Shown here piece after piece: positions 22,436 to 31,860 of a stretch of 64,000 nucleotides of DNA. Source of the stretch: Lampris incognitus (taxonomy: Eukaryota; Chordata; Actinopteri; Lampriformes; Lampridae); the NCBI RefSeq assembly GCF_029633865.1, contig NC_079212.1, positions 64,695,597-64,759,596 of the forward strand, in the 5' to 3' direction. A program made the position numbers and the translations under genes. Within the stretch, counting starts at the first letter, position 1. The number at the start of each line of letters is the position of its first letter. The notes below the pieces were generated by a model. It saw nothing but the letters and a program-made list of their open reading frames with translations. It was not told where the DNA came from and made no database searches.

Positions 22436-24838
22436 GGGCGCACAGAGAAGCGTGCTCCCTGCTACTGACGTCGACATCATGGGCGGGGAGCGGGGCCCCC
22501 AGTTGGCGACGGCTGACGGCAGCCCTATCCACACCTACGGCGGGCGGTCTGTAGAACTGTGTTTTGGTGGACAACGTTTCACGTGGGAGTTCGTCATGGC
22601 CAATGTAACGCTTCCCCTCCTCGGAGCTGATTTTTTGTGCGTTGCTAGTGGACATTCAGAACAGCCGTCTGGTCGATGCCTTAACCTTCTCCTCCTTCGC
22701 ATGTACGCGGAGGGAAGCGGCCTATGCTGGTCTAGCAAACTCTCTCTCAGAGGCAGACAAGTTCAACCGTCTCCTCGCTGAGTTCCCTGACCTCACCCAG
22801 CCTACCTTCTCTGCACCCACCGCTAAGCATGGGGTGGAGCATCACATTGCTACGAAGGGGCCCCCGGTCTACGCCAGAGCCAGGCGTTTCGACCCCGCCA
22901 AACTCGCCATTGCCAAGTCTGAGTTCGAGCACCTGGAACGCATGGGGATCATCCGCCGCTCTGACAGCCCGTGGGCGTCCCCACTCCACATCGTCGCTAA
23001 GCCTGATGGAGGTTGGCGCTATCCTGTCCCGCATATCCAGGACTTTTCTGCAAACCTGTCTGGCAAACGCGTCTTCTCAAAAGTCGACCTGGTCCGTGGT
23101 TATCATCAAGTTCCCGTGCACCCCTCGGACATCCCCAAGACAGCGGTGACTACCCCATTCGGCCTATTTGAATTCCTACGAATGCCATTTGGACTCAAAA
23201 ACGCGGCCCAGTCCTTTCAGCGGCTGATGGATTCAGTGCTCCGTGGCCTTCCTTTCATCTTCGTCTATTTGGACGACATACTCATCGCCAGCGCCTCCGA
23301 GGAAGAACACCTGTCCCATCTTCACGCCCTCTTCACACGCCTCAGCCAGCATGGGCTGATCGTCAACCCGGCGAAGTGCCGGTTCGGGCTGACGGCCATT
23401 GATTTCCTCGGGCACCGCATCACTGGGGACGGGGCAGTCCCCGTGCCCTCAAAGGTGGAAGCGGTGGCGGCCTTTCCGCGCCCCCAAACAGCTCGTGCGC
23501 TCAGGGAGTTCATCGGGATGGTGACATTCTACCACCGCTTCATTCCCCGAGCCGCCTTTATCATCCGGCCACTGTACGAGGCGCTGAAAGGCATGTCCCC
23601 CAACCAGGCGGTCGACTGGACAGCAGAGCGGGACCGTGCGTTCACCGATACTAAAGCTGCGCTCTCCCAGGCTACCCTGCTAGCGCATCCTTCACCTACA
23701 GCGCCTATTTCCATAACCACGGATGCATCGGACTATGCTGTTGGTGCGGTTCACGAGCAGTGTGTGTGTGTGTGTGTGTGGGGGGGGGGGGGGGGCTTGG
23801 CAGCCTTTGGCCTTTTTCAGTCGCCAGCTTACACCCCGAGAGCGCAAGTATAGTACTTTTGACAGGGAACGCCTCGGTCTCTGGCTCGCCGTCCGGCATT
23901 TCCGTTTCCTGCTAGAGGGCCGCGAGTTTACTGCGTACGTGGACCACAAGCCCCTCACGTTTGCCATGTCTAAGACGGCCGAGCCATGGTCCGCTCGCCA
24001 GCAGCGACAACTCTCCTACATTTCGGAATTCACTACCGACATCCAGCACGTCGCTGGTAAGTCTAACCAGGTAGCTGACTGCCTCTCTAGGGCAGTGATT
24101 GGAGCGGTCCACCTAGGCCTGGACTATGCACAGATGGCCGCTGACCAGGCCACGGACCCGAGCATCCTCCGTCTCCGGACCTCCGACACGGGGCTCCGCC
24201 TGCGGGACGTTCCTTTCAGCGACACAGGTGTCACCCTCCTGTGTGACGTCTCTACAGGACAGCCCAGGCCCATCGTCCCGCACAGCTGGAGACGCCCCGT
24301 ATTTGAAGCTGTGCACGGCCTCTCTCATCCAGGCGGTATGCCATCCGTGCGCCTGACCTCTGCTAAATTTGTGTGGGAGGGACTTAAGAGAGACGTGAAA
24401 GCGTGGGCCGACTCGTGTGTTGCCTGTCAGCGGGCTAAGATACACCGCCACATTTAGGCGCCCCTGGAACGCTTCGCAGTGCCGGAGAGACGGTTTGACC
24501 ATGTCCACGTCGACCTGGTTGGTCCCCTACCCCCCTCTCATGGGTTCACCTACCTCTTCACTGTGGTGTACAGGACTACGCGCTGGCCTGAAGCTGTTCC
24601 CCTGGCATCCACGACGTCTGCTGATGTGGCCCGGGCTTTTATTGGGTCGTGGGTCTCACGTTTCGGCACGCCTTCAGACCTTTCATCTGACCGCGGGCCA
24701 CAGTTTACCTCAGAGCTATGGAATGCTGTGGGTGAGGCTCTGGGCGTCAAGCTTCATCGCACTACCGCCTACCACCCTCAGGCGAACGGCCTATGTGAGC
24801 GCTTCCACCGGTCCATGAAGGCTGCGCTTCGGGCTACT
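22436..24838 (+). pseudogene. Gypsy C protease to integrase, 5' part
   Basis: The first piece ends in PLLGADFL, typical of the region after the protease. The frame at 22642-23853 carries [62 protein letters not shown] (about 23264-23290). RT lacks the segment normally found between KPDGGWR and YPVPHI, without a frame change. Inside RNase H (after [10 protein letters not shown]) a GT run and a run of about 15 G (23758-23797) shift the frame. RNase H resumes ([27 protein letters not shown]), then integrase zinc-binding (HGLSHPGGMPS, CVACQRAKIH) and core ([32 protein letters not shown]). A TAG near 24456 is a further break. Confidence 0.88.
23758..23797 (+). repeat. (GT)n(G)n tract within Gypsy C RNase H
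   Basis: About ten GT units, then a G-run, in the middle of an otherwise conserved RNase H sequence. Confidence 0.95.
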
Positions 24839-25038
24839 TGTTATGTATGCACACATCGACAGTGCTGCATTTGATTTGGTGCTGTTCTATTGTGCTGGGA
24901 TCGATTGGTGATGCCTGCGGGCTCTGGGTTGTTTGATCGGGTCTGCCTTTGATGCTGTGTCAGTCTAAATAAAGAATGCCACGGAGAGGTTGTGTCGAGC
25001 GACAGCGCTGTGTCCTGACGTGATTTCTAAATACAATA
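24839..25038 (+). repeat. 5' LTR of Gypsy D
   Basis: Starts TGTTATGTATG and ends ATACAATA. Carries AATAAA at about 24968. It is followed directly by TTGGCGACGAGG (25039-25050), a likely primer-binding site of the same type as in the element at 4549-8523. Confidence 0.94.
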
Positions 25039-25050
25039 TTGGCGACGAGG

Positions 25051-25734
25051 ATGGCTGATATCTCTCTCCCACCACCTGCCCCCTTCCTGGCATTACCTGG
25101 CGAGCCTCCGGTACCATGGACTAGCTGGCTACATAGTTTCGAAAATTACATCATCGCCTCAGGGCTCGACGACGTGAGCCAGGCTAGGAAGACGGCTCTG
25201 TTGCTACACTGCTTGGGAGCAGAGGGTCATCGTGTGCTCGGGTCTCTGGGGAACGTCACAAGCTTTGCCGAAGCTGTGGGACTTATGAGCACCCATTTCG
25301 CTGCTCCACAGAGTGCCCTCCTTCGGCGATTTATATTCCGTCAGCGACACCAACTGCCTGGTGAGTCTGTGCGGCAGTACGTAGCTAATTTGCGAGGGCT
25401 AGCTAGCTCATGCAAGTTTGGCGCGCTTCAGGACGAGATGGTTCGCGACCAGCTAATCGAACACACCAACAACGCAAAAGTGCGTGAGACTCTCCTGCTG
25501 GAAAAAGACGATCTGCTGCTGTCCAGAGCAATTACCATCGCACTACAGGTTGAGGGAGCAGCTGAGTGTGCTGCTATGCTAAATACACAGCAAGTGGCCA
25601 CCTCCAGTCAAGCTGCCAACGACTCCTCCCTCTACTCACGGCTGCCAGAGCGAGGCGGGCGCCGACTCCACTGGGGACGTCTTGCAACTGCAACGACGGC
25701 GTTCTCGGCCCCGCCCTCAACAGTCCTGTGGTAA
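25051..25734 (+). CDS. Gypsy D Gag
   Basis: The ATG follows the primer-binding region. The Gag core (LLLHCLGAEGHRVLGSLG, FRQRHQLPGESVRQYVANL, VRETLLLEKDDLLLSRAI) parallels Gypsy A Gag. The frame closes at 25734, overlapping the pol frame by about 50 bases. The zinc knuckles are read only in the +1 frame. Confidence 0.85.
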   Translation: MADISLPPPAPFLALPGEPPVPWTSWLHSFENYIIASGLDDVSQARKTALLLHCLGAEGHRVLGSLGNVTSFAEAVGLMSTHFAAPQSALLRRFIFRQRHQLPGESVRQYVANLRGLASSCKFGALQDEMVRDQLIEHTNNAKVRETLLLEKDDLLLSRAITIALQVEGAAECAAMLNTQQVATSSQAANDSSLYSRLPERGGRRLHWGRLATATTAFSAPPSTVLW

Positions 25735-26527
25735 CTGTGGGTCTCGGTCTCATGTTTCAAGGGCTCAGAACTGCCCTGCCCGTGGCGAGACATGCCGTAG
25801 CTGCGGTAAGCACAATCACTTTGCCAACGTCTGTCGATCTTCCCCGGCTGGGTCAGAGGGCCACACCCCCCAGTCTTCAACCGCCGTCATTCACAAGGTG
25901 AGCTCTGGGCCAGTGTCATTCAAATCATGCACAGTCAACATTAATGATGTGTGCATCCCCCTGCTGTTGGACACCGGTGCAAGTGTGTCTCTCCTGAATG
26001 TTGATACCTACAGTCAATTTTTCGGTTCACTGCCACTGTCCGCACCCTCAGCTGTCCTCTGTAGGTATGGTGACTCCAAAATCGATCTGGTTGGCTCTCT
26101 CCAACTGACTGTCCGCTATGGAACCAAGCTGGTGCCCAATGCAGTTTTTCATGTGGCACGCCGTGGGGCCAACCTGATGGGCCTGGACCTGTTCTCCGCT
26201 CTGGGGTTCACCCTCTTAGACACAAGGGGGGCAGCAATCCTGACTGTCGCCACACCTTGGCAGCAGAAGTGGCCATCGCTGTTTATGGGGCTGGGCTGCC
26301 TCTCCGCCTTCACCCATCAACCTCTCCTCAACCCTGCTGTGAAATCTGTCATCCAACCACTGCGCCGCATCCCGTTGGCTCTCCGTCATGGGGTCTCCGC
26401 CGAGCTGCAACAACTGCTGGAAGCTGGCATCATTGAACCGGTGGACGCGTCACCTTGGGTCTCAAACCTCGTGGTGGCTAAGAAGAAGTCGGGGGCCTGC
26501 GTGTCTGCGTTGATCTACGTGCAGTAA
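25682..26527 (+). pseudogene. Gypsy D zinc knuckles, protease and RT start
   Basis: Knuckles CGNCGSRSHVSRAQNC and CRSCGKHNHFANVC lead into protease LLLDTGASVSLL (about 25960-25995) and the RT start (PLRRIPLALRHGVSAELQQL, PWVSNLVVAKKKSG). The frame ends at 26525-26527 just inside the RT, and RT goes on in another frame. A small indel near 26500 is the likely cause. Confidence 0.86.
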
Positions 26528-26535
26528 ATAAGGCA

Positions 26536-27960
26536 GTGGTCCCTGATAAGTATCCACTGCCCACCTCAGAAGAACTCACTGCTCAGTTCTATGGCTCTGA
26601 GGTGTTCTCCAAGCTCGACCTCAGACAGGGGTACTTACAGGTGCCCCTCCACCCCAGCAGCCGAAACCTCACAGCCTTTGTGACACATGCAGGAGTGTTT
26701 CGCTACACCAGGATGCCTTTCGGTCTCAGCTCCGCCCCTAGCTGCTTCCAGAAAATCATGGTCTCTGTGCTGGCTGGCATACTGGGCGTGGCCATTTATC
26801 TGGACGATATAGTGGTACACGGGCCCACCAGTGAGATCCACGACAAGCGCCTTAACATGGTCTTCGCAGCCCTGTCCAAGCACAAGCTAACTCTCAATGC
26901 TGAGAAATGTGTCCTCTCTGTGCCAGCCATCGACTTCGTGGGGTTCCGGCTGTCAGCGAGCGGTGTAACTCCACTACAATCCAACGTGGACGCCATTCAG
27001 GCCATCCCTGAGCCCAGCTCGGCCGCCCAGGTCACCTCCTTCCTGGGTATGACAAGTTACTACCTGAGGTTTCTTCCCCAGTACTCTGCGACCACAGCCC
27101 CCCTGCGCCAGCTGCTGCGTAAGGACGAGCCATGGGTGTGGTCAAAGGCATGCAGTGACGCTGTGCGTGATCTCAAGACTCAACTGACTTCACCACCAGT
27201 GTTGGCTCACTTCGACATCTCCAGCTCCACCTTTGTGACCTGTGACGCATCAGCCACAGCGATAGGGGCCGTGCTGTCTCAAACCCAGAACGGTGTGGAG
27301 AAGCCCATTGCCTTCGCCTCCCGTGCCCTCAACCTGACCGAGCAGCGGTACTCCGTGGGTGAGCGTGAGGCGTTAGCCTGTATCTGGGCTTGTGAAAGGT
27401 GGCACCTCTACCTCTATGGCCGCTCCTTCACCCTCAGGACAGATCACCAGGCCCTGACAGCGCTGCTGTCCACATCTGGGACAGGCCACAAACCCCTGAG
27501 GCTGCACCGCTGGTCTGACCGCCTCCGCCAGTACAACTTCAGCCTGCAGTTCACCCCAGGCAGAGACAATGTTGTCGCCGACCTGCTCTCTCGCTCTGTC
27601 TCCACCCCAGCTCCACAGACGGACACTGACTGTGTGGAAAAGGACATTGTCCAAATGCTACACACACCCCTCCAGGCCACTGTCTCTCTGCAGGAGCTGA
27701 GGGCAGCCTCCGAACAGGACCCTGTCCTCTCCCAGCTCCGCACCTACATCCAGAACGGCTGGCCTCACAAGGTCCCAGAGGAGCTGGCTGCGTTCGCCCG
27801 AGTCAGACAGGAGCTCTCCTGCTGGAACGACACCTGCGTGGCACGTGGGTTTTGCACAGTGGTCCCAGCTGCTCTCCGTGCACGTGTTTTGAATACGGCG
27901 CATGAAGGCCACCTGGGCATTGTGAAACTGAAACAGCGCTGCCGAGACCTGGTGTGGTGA
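26536..27960 (+). pseudogene. Gypsy D RT and RNase H
   Basis: RT motifs: SKLDLRQGYLQVPL, MPFGLSSAPSCFQ, IYLDDIVVHG (about 26796-26823). Connection: SFLGMTSYYLRFLPQ. RNase H: FVTCDASATAIGAVLSQ, YSVGEREALACIWACERW, RTDHQALTALLSTSG. The integrase zinc-binding histidines (HEGHLGIVKLKQRC) come at the end, and the frame stops at TGA 27958-27960 in the conserved tryptophan pair. Confidence 0.88.
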
Positions 27961-27990
27961 CCGGGGATAGACAGAGATATTGAGGCTCTG

Positions 27991-29067
27991 GTGAAGGACT
28001 GTTCTGCCTGCCTTGTGAGTGGCAAGACTGGCCACCAGGCTCCCCCACCCCTGCAACCTCTCGCCTGGCCCTCTCAGCCCTGGGAACACCTGCAGTTGGA
28101 CATTTGTGGTGAGATCCATGGAGTTCCCCACCACCAACGCTTCATGGTGGTCGCCTACGATCTACACTCAAAATGGCCTGAACTCACCACTTCCGGCACT
28201 GTGACCTCACAGATCGTCATCGACTTCCTGGACTCTCTTTTCTCTCGCTGGGGCCTCCCAAAGGCCATCACCACTGACAACGGCCCTCAGCTGGTCTCTG
28301 CTGAGTTCACTGCTTATCTCGAAAGCAAGGGCATCCGTCATATACGCACTGCGTACTACCACCCCCAGGCCAATGGCGGCGTTGAACGTTTTCACCAGTC
28401 ACTGAAGAACGGCCTCAGAGCACACATGGCCCAAGGGTGCTCTTTCACGCAGGCCATCCGTCACACTCTGCTGCACTATCGGGCCACACAGCACTCGACC
28501 ACAGGCGTCTCCCCAGCCTCTCTCATGCTAGGCCGGGAACTGTGCATGCCCCTTGACAGGCTCCGCCCCTCCACACCTCAGGCACCTCCCTCTGGGGTCA
28601 GAGCCTCAGTCACTCGTCAGCAGACGCAGATGAAGCAACGGTTTGACCAGTCAAAACGAACCAGTGTGCCAGACATCAATGTGTCAGACTGGGTCAGGGT
28701 CCGCAGGCCCCACAGGGACAATAAAATGGCTTCATACTGGTCCTCTCCTCTCCAAGTCACCCGTAAGCTGGGCCCAGCCACTTACCACCTCAGCGATGGC
28801 ACTCGGTGGCACTCCAGTCGTCTACGGAAGGTGTCAGCTCTGCCACACACAGCTGGTGACACAACCATAGCCATTCCCTCAGCATGGCGAGATGCCCCGG
28901 GGCTTCATGCAGCTCCTACATGGGCCCCAGACATTTCTGGGCCTCAGCTTCCCCTGCCATCTCCCTCCCCACCTCGGCCTGCCGAGCCTCAGGCCGCCCC
29001 GCGACCTGTTCGCACATGTTTACGCCCTGGCCACCTAGAGGACTTTGTGTCAACCTTTCATGTTTGA
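27991..29067 (+). CDS. Gypsy D integrase frame (358 codons)
   Basis: The frame continues in phase past the TGA at 27960. It holds the zinc-binding cysteines (CSACLVSG), the first catalytic D (QLDICGEIHG), the second (TTDNGPQLVSAEF), the glutamate (NGGVERFHQSLK) and a C-terminal barrel, and ends 25 bp before the 3' LTR. It appears complete as a core, but it is separated from the RT by the stop. Confidence 0.87.
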   Translation: MKDCSACLVSGKTGHQAPPPLQPLAWPSQPWEHLQLDICGEIHGVPHHQRFMVVAYDLHSKWPELTTSGTVTSQIVIDFLDSLFSRWGLPKAITTDNGPQLVSAEFTAYLESKGIRHIRTAYYHPQANGGVERFHQSLKNGLRAHMAQGCSFTQAIRHTLLHYRATQHSTTGVSPASLMLGRELCMPLDRLRPSTPQAPPSGVRASVTRQQTQMKQRFDQSKRTSVPDINVSDWVRVRRPHRDNKMASYWSSPLQVTRKLGPATYHLSDGTRWHSSRLRKVSALPHTAGDTTIAIPSAWRDAPGLHAAPTWAPDISGPQLPLPSPSPPRPAEPQAAPRPVRTCLRPGHLEDFVSTFHV

Positions 29068-29092
29068 AATCCTGCCGGGGGGGGGGGGGAAA

Positions 29093-29292
29093 TGTTATGT
29101 ATGCACACATCGACAGTGCTGCATTTGATTTGGTGCTGTTCTATTGTGCTGGGATCGATTGGTGATGCCTGCGGGCTCTGGGTTGTTTGATCGGGTCTGC
29201 CTTTGATGCTGTGTCAGTCTAAACAAAGAATGCCACGGAGAGGTTGTGTCGAGCGACAGCGCTGTGTCCTGACGTGATTTCTAAATACAATA
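29093..29292 (+). repeat. 3' LTR of Gypsy D
   Basis: Same as the 5' LTR except that AATAAA reads AACAAA (about 29222), so the copy that would supply the polyadenylation signal is damaged. Preceded by a run of about 13 G (29077-29089). Confidence 0.94.
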
Positions 29293-29922
29293 CTACTCTC
29301 AAGGACTGCAACTGGGTCGACAAGCTCCCATGGGTCATGCTGGGCCTGCGGACAGCCCCGAAGGAACACCTACAAGCCTCCTCTGCGGAGCTGGTGTACG
29401 GCACGCCGCTGCGAGTCCCAGGCGATTTCATGCCCAACGCAACGCGTCCCTGGTCAGCTGTGGACCAACGAGCCTCCTTGCTGGACGGGGTCAGAGCTTT
29501 CACACCCGTCCCTACCGCCCAACACGGCGCTCCGGTGTCCCAGGTGCCCCCAGGTCTGCAGTCACGACGCACACCGCCCCCCTCTGCAACCCCCTTATGA
29601 CGGCCCCTTCTGCGTCCTGGAACGGGGAACTAAGCACCTGGTGGTGGATTTTGGGGGCACGGCCGAGCATGTTTCAGTGGACCGAGTTAAACCCGCACAC
29701 CTGGACTTGACGCAGCCGTTGGAGTTAGCCCAACCTCCTCGTCGCGGTCGTCCCCCAGCTCCGCCTCCTCCCCCCGTGGAGGCCCGCGCTGCCTCTTCTG
29801 CTCCTCAGGCCGACCTCCACAGGCCCGCGTCAATGCCTCCCAGAGACACTCCGGCCCCTGTTACCCGAAGCCGCCGCGGATGGCCTGTCGTCCCCCCGCG
29901 CCTGCCTGACTTCGATTACTAG
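29293..29922 (+). pseudogene. Gypsy C integrase, 3' part
   Basis: Resumes the integrase immediately after the CTACT duplication (LKDCNWVDKLPWVMLGLRTA, SSAELVYGTPLRVPG), goes through a frame change near 29590 and ends with a P-rich C-terminal tail (PVTRSRRGWPVVPPRLPDF). It matches the order of the 5' part. Confidence 0.88.
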
Positions 29923-29943
29923 GGCGAATTCTGGGGGGGCTCA

Positions 29944-30184
29944 TGTGGTGGACACGTATTGGGGACAGAATTCAACCCAGGAACTAAGGGTTAAGTCATG
30001 GTTGCCCGGGCAGGTTAACGCAGGGTTAAGTTATGGTTGTCAAGCCAGTTTTCTGGTTATTCTTGCCGCCTTCGCTCAGTCGAGCTGTGGTTTTGTTGTC
30101 TCTCTGATTTACCGTGGATTAAAGAAAGTTGCCTACACGGCTAAAGTGTGAACCTACGGTCTTCTCCGTTCCTTCGGCTCTACA
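29944..30184 (+). repeat. 3' LTR of Gypsy C
   Basis: Starts TGTGGTGGACACG and ends GGCTCTACA. An upstream GGGGGG tract at 29933-29939 fits a polypurine tract. Confidence 0.92.
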
Positions 30185-31033
30185 CTCTATTGGATTGAGA
30201 TCTGGTGACTGTGGAGGCCATTTGAGTACAGTGAACTCATTGTCATGTTCAAGAAACCAGTCTGAGATGATTCGAGCTTTATGACATGGCGCGTTATCCT
30301 GCTGGAAGTAGCCATCAGAAGAAGGGAACACTGTGGTCATAAAGGGATGGACATGGTCAGCAACAATACTCAGGTAGGCTGTGGAGTTGACACGATGCTC
30401 AATTGGTACTAAGGGGCCCAAAGTGTGCCAAGAAAATATCCCCCACACCATTACACCACCACCACCAGCCTGAACCGTTGATACAAGGCAGGATGGATCC
30501 ATGCTTTCATGTTGTTGACGCCAAATTCTGACCCTACCATCCGAATGTCGCAGCAGAAATCGAGACTCATCAGACCAGGCAACGTTTTTCCAATCTTCTA
30601 TTGTCCAATTCTGGTGAACCTGTGCGAATTGTAGCCTCAGTTTCTTGTTCTTAGCTGACAGGAGTGGCACCCGGTGTGGTCTTCTGCTGCTGTAGCCCAT
30701 CTGCCTCAAGGTTCAACGTGTTGTGCGTTCAGAGATGCTCTTCTGCATACCTCGGTTGTAATGAGTGGTTATTTGAGTTACTGTTGCCTTTCTATCAGCT
30801 CGAACCAGTCTGGCCATTCTCCTCTGACCTCTGGCATCAACAAGGCATTTTCGCCCACAGAACTGCCGCTCACTGGATATTTTCTCTTTTTCGGACCATT
30901 CTCTGTAAACCCTAGGGATGGTTGTGCGTGAAAATCCCAGTAGATCAGCAGTTTCTGAAATACTCAGACCAGCCCGTCTGGCACCAACAACCATGCCACG
31001 TTCAAAGTCACTTAAATCACCTTTCTTCCCCAT
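30185..31033 (-). pseudogene. Tc1/mariner transposase, copy 1, N-terminal two thirds
   Basis: On the minus strand from 31033 the frame gives the paired helix-turn-helix N-terminus ([19 protein letters not shown]), then a TGA at about 30710 where copy 2 has CGA. The frame continues through [11 protein letters not shown] (first catalytic D) and [10 protein letters not shown] (second D). It is cut within [11 protein letters not shown] by Gypsy C. The last part lies at 22164-22359. Copy 1 keeps three residues (VHQ) that copy 2 lacks. Confidence 0.92.
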
Positions 31034-31182
31034 TCTGATGCTCGGTTTGAACTGCAGCAGATCGTCTTGACCATGTCTACATGCCTAAATGCATTGAGTT
31101 GCTTCCATGCGATTGGCTGATTAGAAATTTGCGTTAACGAGCAGTTGGACGGGTGTGCCTAATAAAGTGGCCGGTGAGTGTA

Positions 31183-31202
31183 CATGGCGTTATATCACTA
31201 CA
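31183..31202 (-). repeat. 5' LTR of Gypsy B, outer 20 bp
   Basis: This is the remainder of the LTR on the far side of the Tc1 insertion, followed by the AGCAT duplication and L1 sequence. Confidence 0.92.
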
Positions 31203-31207
31203 AGCAT

Positions 31208-31860
31208 TACGAGCCTGGAGCAAGGAGTTACTCACTCGGACAGCATTACGAGCCTGGAGCAAGGAGTCGTGCAGCTGCGGTCTAAGGTGGCTTCGATGAC
31301 CGAAGAGCAAACTACACTTCAAGCGGCTGTGGCGGATCCGATTTGTCGTTCAAAGCGTCAGAACCTAAGAGTTACTGGTCTGCCCGAGGGTCCTGAAGGC
31401 AAGGACTTCAGAACATTCATGGCAGATTTATTCAGGCGCGCTGCCGGAATCCGGCCCTGATCTTGACCGGCCCATCGCAGCGTCGGACCGAAGCCTCGCC
31501 AAGGGCGTCGCCCTGTGATAGTGCGCTTTCACCGATACACCGAGAAGGAGAGAGTGCTTCAGTGGGCAAAGGAACACCGCGATGTGGTCTACCGAGGCCA
31601 CAACATCAAGCTTTATGAGGACTTCAGCGCTGCGGTGGCGAGGAAGCGAGCCGCTTTTAAGGCGGTGAAATCCTCGCTCTGTCGGAAAGGCGTACGTTTC
31701 GGCAAGCTATACCCTGCCCGGCCGGCTGCGCGTCACCTTCAGCGGCGTGGGTCATTTCTTTGACTCCCCGGAGCAAGCTGAGCAGTTCTCCCAAAAACAC
31801 ACACATAACTCGTGTACGACCAAAGCTAAGTAAGCGTCATGGCCACGGATTTACTTTATA
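31208..31860 (+). pseudogene. L1 ORF1, 3' segment
   Basis: The coiled coil continues (SITSLEQGVVQLRSKVASM) into the RNA-binding region (LRVTGLPEGPEGKDFR, about 31360-31410), and after a stop near 31460 into the C-terminal domain (VIVRFHRYTEKERVLQWAKE, about 31520-31580; KLYEDFSAAVARKRAAF). This order matches L1 ORF1p. A further frame change near 31725 separates the last residues. Similarity is by motif recognition. Confidence 0.8.

Larger units (their letters stand above)
24839..29292 (+). mobile_element. Gypsy D, innermost and youngest LTR element
   Basis: LTRs 24839-25038 and 29093-29292 are each 200 bp and differ at one position by eye. The 5-bp duplication CTACT flanks them (24834-24838 and 29293-29297). 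Inside, on the plus strand, are gag, zinc knuckles, protease, RT, RNase H and integrase. A G-rich polypurine tract precedes the right LTR. Despite the near-identical LTRs, pol carries a frame change near 26500 and a TGA at 27958-27960. Confidence 0.96.
22360..30184 (+). mobile_element. Gypsy C, inserted in the Tc1 transposase gene
   Basis: A plus-strand Gypsy element flanked by the 4-bp duplication CTCT (22356-22359 and 30185-30188). The right LTR is whole (29944-30184, 241 bp, TG...CA). The left LTR is only its first 65 bp (22360-22424), after which gag is missing and the sequence goes straight into the protease region. Integrase is split by Gypsy D at 24838/29293. Confidence 0.94.
22132..31180 (-). 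mobile_element. Tc1/mariner (DD36E type), copy 1, interrupted
   Basis: Terminal inverted repeats begin CACTCACTGGCCACTTTA on the left, and their complement ends the right side (CCGGTGAGTG). A duplicated TA flanks them (22130-22131 and 31181-31182) inside the Gypsy B LTR. The element itself is about 1.2 kb. The remainder is Gypsy C, flanked by its own CTCT duplication. It is the same family as the copy at 59373-60583. Confidence 0.96.
17401..31202 (-). mobile_element. Gypsy B, Ty3/Gypsy element holding the nested Tc1
   Basis: A Gypsy element reading leftwards with LTRs 17401-17591 and 21961-22131 plus 31183-31202 (191 bp each). The second LTR is split by a Tc1 element. The 5-bp duplication AGCAT flanks it (17396-17400 and 31203-31207). 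Inside is a pol frame of 1174 codons and a gag frame. The LTRs differ at five positions, about 2.6 percent. Without its insertion it is about 4.75 kb. Confidence 0.95.
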
